Shown here: in pieces, positions 1 through 5,410 of the stretch | Position numbering within the stretch: the stretch's first letter is position 1 | Layout: each line of letters begins with the position of its first letter | DNA from: WJMT01 sp041686095 | GTDB taxonomy: Bacteria > Acidobacteriota > Aminicenantia > Aminicenantales > Aminicenantaceae | Reading direction: 5' to 3' | Assembly (NCBI GenBank): GCA_041686095.1 | Contig: JAWLEN010000077.1 | Span: forward strand, 1-10,890 | Length of the DNA: 10,890 nt | Translations under genes and position numbers: made by a program | The notes under the pieces: generated by a model | Seen by the model: only the letters and a program-made list of their open reading frames with translations | What the model was told of the DNA's origin: nothing | Databases searched by the model: none

Positions 1-95
1 GCTGCTTTTTTCCTAAGCACCGGATTGCCGTATGTGATGATCTTCACTTTATGATCAGATTTTGTATCCGTTGCATTGAATTTGTTATCTCTCAT
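1..95 (-). CDS. def: Peptide deformylase, N-terminal fragment cut by window edge
   Basis: Only the first 31 codons are present; the rest lies beyond the left edge. The reading begins MRDNKFNATD and reaches KIITYGNPVLRKKA, which matches the characteristic N-terminal strand of peptide deformylases (I-x-x-Y-G-[ND]-P-V-L-R). The enzyme removes the formyl group from the initiator methionine of new proteins, using a metal-bound active site; those catalytic motifs (GxGLAAxQ, EGCLS, HExDH) would lie outside the window. About 16 residues precede the usual family start, so the ATG at 93-95 may be upstream of the true start; an in-frame GTG at V17 is the alternative, and neither has a strong Shine-Dalgarno sequence. 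The gene starts 29 bases after the PqqD-like gene ends, so it is probably co-transcribed with it. The family call rests on a short stretch. Confidence 0.75.
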   Translation of the reverse strand, partial: MRDNKFNATDTKSDHKVKIITYGNPVLRKKA

Positions 96-124
96 GACCA
101 ATCTATTCTATCAAAATCCGCCTA

Positions 125-466
125 TTATTTGAATGTGATGAAATTATTTCTGTCAAGACTTTTAACAAACAAAGATATGCGTTCTAAAACAGGTTCTGCT
201 TTTCTGCCAAATTTTTCCTTGTGAAGTTTGACGATTTCTCGCATTTTTTTTTCACCATCACAGTTTTTCCAAAAATAGCTCCCCATTTCATCCAATTTGA
301 CCTTGTAAAAAGGACGCTTCAGGCGAGGGAGAAGATGTTTGACCAGGAAAGGGTTATTGAATTTTGGTTTGAGGATGATCACCTTTCCTTGACCGTCTGT
401 TTTCCATTTGATGTTCCGAACGGGCACCAGTTCAAGAAGATTTAATTCTCTATTCTTTTTCTCCAT
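125..466 (-). CDS. Stand-alone PqqD-family (RRE-fold) protein
   Basis: A protein of 113 residues if started at the ATG at 464-466; a GTG two codons upstream (470-472) is possible. The ATG is preferred because AGGTG lies 3 bases before it, whereas the GTG has no Shine-Dalgarno sequence. The N-terminal part has LLELVPVRNIKW and a basic segment ending LLPRLKRPFYKVKLDE. The second half (GSYFWKNCDGEKKMREIV, then KEKFGRKAEPVLERISLFV) is the PqqD/PF05402 pattern: a small winged-helix fold that in RiPP systems binds leader peptides. This version, with the N-terminal VPVR segment, resembles a subgroup I recall from Acidobacteria and Bacteroidetes outside pqq operons; its role is unknown to me. No PQQ genes, RiPP precursor or SPASM radical SAM enzyme is visible. 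It overlaps the 3' end of the transporter gene by 17 bases, implying translational coupling. No signal peptide or membrane segment is seen, so it is probably cytoplasmic. Confidence 0.8.
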   Translation of the reverse strand: MEKKNRELNLLELVPVRNIKWKTDGQGKVIILKPKFNNPFLVKHLLPRLKRPFYKVKLDEMGSYFWKNCDGEKKMREIVKLHKEKFGRKAEPVLERISLFVKSLDRNNFITFK

Positions 467-2435
467 ATTCACCTGATTCGATCATTTTTTTGTATGGAAA
501 ATAAATCAAAATAAATCCCAGTATAGCAAATATGATCAATCCTAACCACGGTTCACTCCAGGATTCAGGAAGATTCAGCTTGGCTCCTTTGAGAGCGGCT
601 GTGATGATTCCCATAAGAGCTTGTCCGGCTATCAGACCTGAAGCCAGAAGAAGACCAATGTTTTCTATGATTTCTTTGCCTTTTTTATTTGGTTTCTTTT
701 TTCCGGTGAGACTTTGGACAAAATATTTCACCACCCCACCGAAGAATATACAGGCGGTGGAGCGGAAGGGAAGATACATCCCTACAGCAATCAGCATAGG
801 AGAAGGAGATCCGATGAGAATAAGAACTACGGCCAGCAGCATTCCAGCTATAACCAACGGCCAGGCCATTTCTCCACCCACAATGCCTTTAGCCATGGTG
901 GCCATAAGTCCTGCTTGGGGAGCGGGAAGAGTTTCGCTTCCAATGCCGATGGTGTTGTGTAAAAGCTGGAGCGAAAAGGTAAGGGTGACACCTGCAGCGA
1001 TCACACCGATGATTCCTCCGATCTGCATTCTCCAGGGAGTTCCACCCAGTATATGTCCTACTTTCCAGTCCTGGATCATATCCCCGGCCACACCGGCTAC
1101 ACAGCACACGACTGCAGCAACTCCAATGACGGCTGCAATGCCTGCTTTTCCGGTTTGTCCCATAATAAGCATCATCAAGGCAGCGATCAGAAGGGTGGTC
1201 AAAGTCAACCCGGAAATAGGATTGGATGAAGAACCTATGATCCCCACTAAATATCCGGCCACAGCAGCGAATAAAAGCCCCATAATGATCATAACAAGGG
1301 CAGAGACCAAGGAGGACCCAAGATTGCTGGTAAACAGATTGTAAAGAAAAATCATAGGAATTATCAGAGCCACGATGGAGATGATAACCGAAGGAAAGGG
1401 AAGATCTTTATCAGTCCGTGGAAGGTCAGCAGCTCCTTCTGCCTGAGCTTTTTTGACATCAGCAAAAGAACGGCCGATGCCGGTAGCCAGACTTTTTCTC
1501 ATCTTAAATAGAGTGTAAAAAGCTCCCACCAGCATGGCTCCCACAGCTATGGGTTTTATCTGGGCATTGTATGCAGAGATAGCGATTTCTGACCATGAGC
1601 TCAGGTCTTGAGCCACAATGGTCTTTAGTTCTCCGCTGATAAAGAGCAGTATGGGCATAAGAAACATCCATCCCAGAACTCCACCTGAAAAGGTGAGCGC
1701 CGCGAGTTTGGGGCCAATGATGTATCCAACCCCGGTAAGAGCCGCATTGGCCGCAGGAGACTCGATGAACATTCTTCCTTTTATGGAAGATGTTTTGTAT
1801 ATTTCAACATTGTCCCCATTCAAGTAGGTTATACGTGACAATCCTGGTATCCGAAAGACACTTTTCACATAGGGTTTTATGACCTGAATTCCATTTTCAC
1901 TGGTAAAAAACTCGATAAGAGCTCCCAATCCCATAGACCAGAACATGAATTTAGCATTGGCTTTGGCTTCCTGCCCTGTTTTGACCATAGCTGCGCAGGC
2001 CACACTTTCGGGGAAAGGAAGAGTGGCGTCTTCGACCAGAGTGCGTCTCACCAGGATGATGAGCAGAACACCCAAGACACCTCCTACCAGCATGAGCATA
2101 GTGGATTTGAAAATATCAAATTTTTGCCATACTCCGGACATGATAAAAGCAGGGATGGTAAAGATAGCCCCGGCAGCCAGGGCTTCTCCCACAGCGCCAG
2201 TGGTACGGGCAAGATTCTCTTCTAAAATGGTTCCTTTTAAAGGGCGAAGGACTGCCATAGAGATCACAGCAGCTGGAAATGTGGCTGCCACAGTCATTCC
2301 CGCCATAAGACCTAAATAAGCATTGGCCGCACCAAGAACAATAGCCATAATAATTCCTAAGAAAATCGCTTTGAAAGATATTTCTTTTATGGATTGGTCT
2401 GGGGATATATAAGGCTTATAGGAATTGTCACTCAT
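450..2435 (-). CDS. OPT-family oligopeptide/metal-chelate transporter
   Basis: A 661-residue, very hydrophobic protein with roughly 14-16 predicted membrane segments, in the size range of prokaryotic OPT proteins. Family hallmarks are visible: the N-terminal GAANAYLGLMAGMTVAATFP region (about 35-54), EENLARTTGAVGEALAAGA (72-90), SSSNPISGLT (402-411), the DMIQDWKVGHILGGTPWRMQ stretch (452-471) and LPAPQAGLM (503-511). The charged cytoplasmic loop at about 310-345 probably links the two halves. OPT proteins are secondary transporters, generally proton-coupled, importing small peptides, glutathione or metal-chelator complexes; the substrate here cannot be read from sequence. The start is secure: a perfect AGGAGG sits 4 bases upstream of the ATG, and a strong promoter lies about 50-75 bases upstream. 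It is the first gene of a minus-strand operon with the PqqD-like gene and def. Confidence 0.93.
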   Translation of the reverse strand: MSDNSYKPYISPDQSIKEISFKAIFLGIIMAIVLGAANAYLGLMAGMTVAATFPAAVISMAVLRPLKGTILEENLARTTGAVGEALAAGAIFTIPAFIMSGVWQKFDIFKSTMLMLVGGVLGVLLIILVRRTLVEDATLPFPESVACAAMVKTGQEAKANAKFMFWSMGLGALIEFFTSENGIQVIKPYVKSVFRIPGLSRITYLNGDNVEIYKTSSIKGRMFIESPAANAALTGVGYIIGPKLAALTFSGGVLGWMFLMPILLFISGELKTIVAQDLSSWSEIAISAYNAQIKPIAVGAMLVGAFYTLFKMRKSLATGIGRSFADVKKAQAEGAADLPRTDKDLPFPSVIISIVALIIPMIFLYNLFTSNLGSSLVSALVMIIMGLLFAAVAGYLVGIIGSSSNPISGLTLTTLLIAALMMLIMGQTGKAGIAAVIGVAAVVCCVAGVAGDMIQDWKVGHILGGTPWRMQIGGIIGVIAAGVTLTFSLQLLHNTIGIGSETLPAPQAGLMATMAKGIVGGEMAWPLVIAGMLLAVVLILIGSPSPMLIAVGMYLPFRSTACIFFGGVVKYFVQSLTGKKKPNKKGKEIIENIGLLLASGLIAGQALMGIITAALKGAKLNLPESWSEPWLGLIIFAILGFILIYFPYKKMIESGEYGEKE

Positions 2436-2439
2436 AATA

Positions 2440-2445
2440 CCTCCT
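2440..2445 (-). promoter_or_regulatory. Ribosome binding site of the OPT transporter gene
   Basis: Read on the minus strand this is a perfect AGGAGG, 4 bases before the ATG at 2433-2435. It fixes the start of the transporter and is the strongest Shine-Dalgarno sequence in the window; the mre genes have weaker sites. Confidence 0.85.
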
Positions 2446-2482
2446 ACATAAAATTTTGCTTTGTGCTTGTCTTGTTCTTTTA

Positions 2483-2511
2483 TTTATATACATGAATCAT
2501 TCACGAGTCAA
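2483..2511 (-). promoter_or_regulatory. Sigma70-type promoter of the OPT/pqqD-like/def operon
   Basis: On the minus strand, TTGACT (-35, 2506-2511) is followed after exactly 17 bases by TATAAA (-10, 2483-2488). Each box matches the consensus in five of six positions. Transcription would start near 2475, giving a leader of about 40 bases with the AGGAGG site. The spacer contains the odd palindrome TGAAT-C-ATTCA (2493-2503 on the plus strand), a plausible operator. No intrinsic terminator is seen between the promoter and the ATG. Confidence 0.7.
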
Positions 2512-2518
2512 TATTTTA

Positions 2519-2718
2519 GAAATTCAGGTATGGCTGGCACTCCCTTCAGATTTTTAACGCCATTCTTCTTCGTTTTTCTTGGCTCCTGCGCAACTCCCCC
2601 CGTTCGTTTTTAGTGAAGGGTTAATTGAAAATTGTGAATTGTATTTCATTTAATAAGTTTAAGTTATTCAATTTACCATTAACTGTTTTTGATGTCGCTT
2701 CAGCCACACCTGAATTTC
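2519..2718. repeat. 200-base element with 18-base terminal inverted repeats (MITE-like)
   Basis: The left end GAAATTCAGGTATGGCTG (2519-2536) is the reverse complement of the right end CAGCCACACCTGAATTTC (2701-2718) at 17 of 18 positions. Inside there are further imperfect inverted repeats: CCCTTCA (2542-2548) with TGAAGGG (2614-2620), and GTTAAT...AAATTG (from 2620) with CAATTT...ATTAAC (to 2683). There is no open reading frame of note. Short non-coding elements with terminal inverted repeats and internal dyads are typical of MITEs moved by a transposase encoded elsewhere. No clear target-site duplication is visible at the flanks, so mobility is inferred. An alternative is a chance or regulatory long-range hairpin. 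Confidence 0.5.
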
Positions 2719-2746
2719 CTTGAGTGTGCGTTGTCAATATATGAAA

Positions 2747-2766
2747 TGAATATCATGGATTATTCA
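2747..2766. promoter_or_regulatory. Palindrome with TGAATA/TATTCA arms, possible operator
   Basis: TGAATA (2747-2752) is the exact reverse complement of TATTCA (2761-2766), with an 8-base centre. The TGAAT/ATTCA half-sites are the same as in the palindrome inside the OPT promoter spacer. The region is AT-rich, so chance is possible, and no protein binding is demonstrated. Confidence 0.25.
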
Positions 2767-2783
2767 CAAATCGAGATTTCTTA

Positions 2784-2927
2784 TGAGGGAGAAGGGCATG
2801 AGGTGAGGAATCCACTATGAGGGCTGAGCGGGCACGGTTCCTCTTTAGAGGAGAGCGAAGCCCGAATGGGAGAGAGATTCCGCGCTGGGGAATCGAACGG
2901 GTGACGAACCCCTTGTCCTTTCCCTCA
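2784..2927. other. Foldable GC-richer element, possible structured RNA or repeat
   Basis: Outer arms TGAGGGAGAAGGGCA (2784-2798) and TGTCCTTTCCCTCA (2914-2927) pair along nearly their full length, with one mismatch and one bulge. Enclosed are GGAATC (2807-2812) with GATTCC (2876-2881), GGGCT (2821-2825) with AGCCC (2859-2863), a TCCTCT-TT-AGAGGA hairpin (2839-2852), and GGGG..TCG (2887-2895) with CGA.CCCC (2905-2912). Together they make a multi-branched fold. The stretch is clearly richer in G and C than its surroundings. It could be a non-coding RNA, an mreB leader or a dispersed repeat; the strand is undetermined and no family is recognised. Confidence 0.35.
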
Positions 2928-2972
2928 GGACGTATTAATGGAGCACAAGCCAAACCGGAATTTCATTTTTTT

Positions 2973-3005
2973 TTGTTTGCTTGTCAGCTAAATTTATGAT
3001 AAAAA
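2973..3005 (+). promoter_or_regulatory. Probable promoter of the mre operon
   Basis: Two overlapping candidates are visible: TTGTTT (2973-2978), 16 bases, TATGAT (2995-3000); and TTGCTT (2977-2982), 17 bases, TAAAAA (3000-3005). The first has the better -10 box (five of six), and an eight-base-plus T tract lies just upstream, like an UP element. Either would give a leader of about 15-25 bases before mreB, which has AGGAAG at 3013-3018, nine bases before its ATG. Confidence 0.4.
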
Positions 3006-3027
3006 CTCTTTTAGGAAGCGATAAAAT

Positions 3028-4059
3028 ATGAGTATACTAACATGGTTCAAGGAAAGGCTTTTTTGTGACCTAGCTATCGACCTAGGGACAGCCAATACTT
3101 TAGTCTATCTAAGAGGAAAAGGAATCATTGTTCAGGAACCCTCTTTGGTGGTGATCAATAAAAGAACCGGAAATGTTGAGGCTGTAGGAATCAGAGCCAA
3201 GGAGATGCTTGGAAAAACCCCAAACAGTGTGTTGACCATAAAGCCGATGCGGGACGGGGTGATTGCTGATTTTGAAATTGCAGAAAAGATGCTTGATTAT
3301 TTCATAAAAAAGTCCACAAACAACAGGAGTTTTCTTCTCAGGCCCAGGATTGTTATTGGAATTCCAACTGGGATCACTCAAGTCGAAAGGCGTGCGGTCA
3401 AGGACGTGGCCTTGAGGGCTAAAGCATCTGAAGTTTATCTTATTGAACAGCCTATGTCAGCATCCATTGGAGCAGAGCTTCCTATTTCGGAACCGACAGG
3501 GAATATGATTGTGGATATAGGAGGGGGGACCACAGATATTGCTGTGATTTCTTTGAATGGCATTGTCTATAACCACTCTGTTAGAGTGGCTGGGAATGAA
3601 ATGGACGAGTCCATTATTCAGCATATAAAAAAGAAATACAATCTTCTCATAGGGGAGAAGACAGCTGAGCAGGTTAAAATGCAGATTGGATCTGCTTACC
3701 CCTTGGATGAGCCCATGACTCTGGAGATAAAAGGAAGAGATCTACGAGAAGGTATTCCCAAGACAATTGTGGTGGATGATCAGGAGATAAGGGAGGCTAT
3801 CGAAGATATTGTGGAATCTATTATTGAAGCCATAAAAATATCTTTGGAAAAGACTCCTCCAGAGCTATCTGCTGATATTATAGACAGGGGCATTGTGATT
3901 ACTGGAGGAGGAGCTTTGCTTAAAAACCTTGATAAGCGGATAAGAGAAGAAACCCAGCTTCCGGTTTTTATAACTGAAGATCCTCTGACAACAGTGGTTC
4001 TGGGAGCAGGGAAGATGTTAGATGATTTAGAATTACTTAGAAAGATTTCACTCATATAA
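3028..4059 (+). CDS. mreB: Rod-shape determining actin homologue MreB
   Basis: 343 residues, the usual MreB length. MreB is an actin-like ATPase that forms membrane-bound filaments which orient the cell-wall elongation machinery. The N-terminal MSILTWFKERLF is an amphipathic membrane-binding helix. The phosphate-1 loop is AIDLGTANT (16-24), with D18; the phosphate-2 loop is DIGGGTTDIAVIS (163-175); the catalytic-glutamate region is LIEQPMSASIGAELP (138-152); and the adenosine motif is GIVITGGGALL (288-298). MreB-specific IKPMRDGVIADF lies at 71-82, distinguishing it from Hsp70/FtsA relatives. The start is supported by AGGAAG nine bases upstream. It is the first gene of the elongasome operon, with mreC starting 12 bases after its stop. 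Confidence 0.98.
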   Translation: MSILTWFKERLFCDLAIDLGTANTLVYLRGKGIIVQEPSLVVINKRTGNVEAVGIRAKEMLGKTPNSVLTIKPMRDGVIADFEIAEKMLDYFIKKSTNNRSFLLRPRIVIGIPTGITQVERRAVKDVALRAKASEVYLIEQPMSASIGAELPISEPTGNMIVDIGGGTTDIAVISLNGIVYNHSVRVAGNEMDESIIQHIKKKYNLLIGEKTAEQVKMQIGSAYPLDEPMTLEIKGRDLREGIPKTIVVDDQEIREAIEDIVESIIEAIKISLEKTPPELSADIIDRGIVITGGGALLKNLDKRIREETQLPVFITEDPLTTVVLGAGKMLDDLELLRKISLI

Positions 4060-4071
4060 GATGGTATTTGT

Positions 4072-4908
4072 ATGCCCTCTTTTCTAAAAAAAAATAAAAA
4101 TCGGCTCCTGTTTTTTTTATTGGTACTTATACATATGATTCTGATTTCCATTCAAGTTCCCAAAGGAACAGAGGGAACTTATTTTGAAACCTTCGTATTT
4201 TCAATTTTCTCTCCCATCCAGCATGCTGTCGTGTCTATCTATAAAACCGTGGGAAAAACTTGGAATGATTATTTTTATTTAAGGGAGGTCCAAGTAAAAA
4301 ACAGGAAACTACTCACAGAAGTCACTCAATTAAGGCAGGAAAATACAATCCTTAGAAATATGCTGGAAGAATATAAAAAGGAAGAGAAAATCAAAAATTT
4401 TTTAACCCATATTTCCGAAAATCTTGTGAGCGCTCGAATTATTGGATTTGATATGTCAAATTTATTCAAATCTGTGGTCATCAATAAAGGAAGTCACCAG
4501 GGATTAAAAAAGAATATGGTTGTTCTGGATGAGTCTGGTAATTTAGTGGGAAGAATAGTCGCTCCCATAAGCTATCATCAAGCCACGGTTCAATTGATAA
4601 CTGACAACAAATCAGGTGTGAGTGTTGTGAAGCAAGGCGGCAGCTCCATAGGGATTCTTTCAGGAAATAACACAGCGATGTGTGAAATGAAATATATTTT
4701 ATCCACAGATGAGGAAGTCAATACAGGTGATACCCTTGTCACCACTGGACATGACGGATTGTTTCCTCCTAATCTTAAAGTAGGCAGGATTCTTTCTGTA
4801 AAAAGGACACCTGAAATGTTTAAGGAAATCAAAGTAAACCCGTTTTTCAGACTTAACCGGCTCCATCAGGTTGTGGTGCTCAGAGTGGACATTAAGGAAA
4901 TTTTTTAA
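4072..4908 (+). CDS. mreC: Rod-shape determining protein MreC
   Basis: 278 residues, normal for MreC. It is a bitopic inner-membrane protein whose periplasmic part activates PBP2-RodA and links it to MreB. The architecture is complete: a basic N-terminus, one membrane segment (about 12-27), a coiled coil (about 70-108, rich in Leu/Glu/Lys) and the beta-domain with conserved INKGSHQGLKKNMVV (137-151), GNLVGRIV (156-163) and GDTLVTTGHDGLFPPNLKVG (219-238). The start ATG lies 12 bases after mreB, with only a weak purine-rich site (AAGATGG). The first codons contain an A9 tract (4086-4094), and a T8 tract follows at 4111-4118 within the membrane segment; both are potential slippage or indel points, but the frame here is intact. 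Confidence 0.97.
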   Translation: MPSFLKKNKNRLLFFLLVLIHMILISIQVPKGTEGTYFETFVFSIFSPIQHAVVSIYKTVGKTWNDYFYLREVQVKNRKLLTEVTQLRQENTILRNMLEEYKKEEKIKNFLTHISENLVSARIIGFDMSNLFKSVVINKGSHQGLKKNMVVLDESGNLVGRIVAPISYHQATVQLITDNKSGVSVVKQGGSSIGILSGNNTAMCEMKYILSTDEEVNTGDTLVTTGHDGLFPPNLKVGRILSVKRTPEMFKEIKVNPFFRLNRLHQVVVLRVDIKEIF

Positions 4909-4918
4909 ACATATTTTT

Positions 4919-5410
4919 ATGAAGATCTATCTAAAAATAATTTTAGCCATACTGGCAGCCTTTGTTTTGCATACATTATTTTGGGAAATATCTAATAAAA
5001 TATTTCTTGTGGTCAATTTATTCACCATCATAGTCATCTATTTTGCTGTTTTAAAAGGGGAGATTTATGGTGCAGTGACTGGTTCTGTGTGTGGTCTTAT
5101 TCAAGATTCTTTTTCTCTAGGGATATTTGGTGTGGCTGGACTTGCCACCACCATTATAGGTTATTTAGCGGGCATTATATCAAGAAAAATTTATGTGATG
5201 TCGTTTTTTAAGATTTTTTTGTTTATTTTTACTCTCACCGTGTTTCAACTCACTGTTTGGCGGCTGATTCATTCATTTATTTTTTCAGAACCGTTTCTCT
5301 CAGGAAGCACTTTCATTCTTTTTCAGCCTTTTTTTAATGCTTTAGTGGGCGGTCTTCTTTTTCCGATATTTAGAAAGTTCCTCAGATCATCGCCAATGGA
5401 AAGTCAATGA
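4919..5410 (+). CDS. mreD: Rod-shape determining membrane protein MreD
   Basis: 163 residues, typical of MreD, with about five or six hydrophobic membrane segments. The diagnostic stretch GLIQDSFSLGIFGVAGLATT, followed by IIGYLAG, matches the MreD signature (G-L-x-Q-D-x-x-S-x-G-x-x-G). MreD is an integral membrane partner of MreC; in several species it tempers MreC's activation of PBP2. The ATG at 4919 is chosen because upstream in-frame codons (from TTG at 4871) lie inside mreC and add non-MreD residues. The only purine-rich site (AAGGAAA, 4894-4900) is 18 bases away, so translation may depend on coupling to mreC, which ends 10 bases upstream. The stop codon overlaps the mrdA start as ATGA. 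Confidence 0.94.
   Translation: MKIYLKIILAILAAFVLHTLFWEISNKIFLVVNLFTIIVIYFAVLKGEIYGAVTGSVCGLIQDSFSLGIFGVAGLATTIIGYLAGIISRKIYVMSFFKIFLFIFTLTVFQLTVWRLIHSFIFSEPFLSGSTFILFQPFFNALVGGLLFPIFRKFLRSSPMESQ

Larger units (their letters stand above)
2436..3027. other. Gene-free divergent intergenic region
   Basis: About 590 bases between the start of the OPT gene and the start of mreB, with no credible protein gene. Open frames across 2753-2999 on both strands are low-complexity in composition, have no ribosome binding site and resemble nothing known. From left to right the stretch holds the OPT ribosome binding site and promoter, the 200-base inverted-repeat element, a 20-base palindrome at 2747-2766, a GC-richer foldable stretch at 2784-2927, and a probable mreB promoter at 2973-3005. 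Confidence 0.8.

Noticed and set aside
125..466. PqqD as part of PQQ biosynthesis
   Set aside because: No pqqA, B, C or E genes are in the window, and this variant has an extra N-terminal segment not found in canonical PqqD.
532..1344. 270-codon open frame on the plus strand
   Set aside because: It lies wholly opposite the OPT gene. Its translation is an antisense shadow rich in Pro, Ile and Ala, with no family resemblance and no ribosome binding site.
2885..2912. tRNA-like T-arm (GTTCGATTC on the minus strand)
   Set aside because: The bases flanking the loop do not form a five-pair T stem, and no acceptor, D or anticodon arms can be built around it.
2753..2999. Overlapping small open frames on both strands in the intergenic region
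   Set aside because: Their composition is arbitrary, neither has a credible Shine-Dalgarno site or motif, and they coincide with the inverted-repeat stretch that better explains the sequence.
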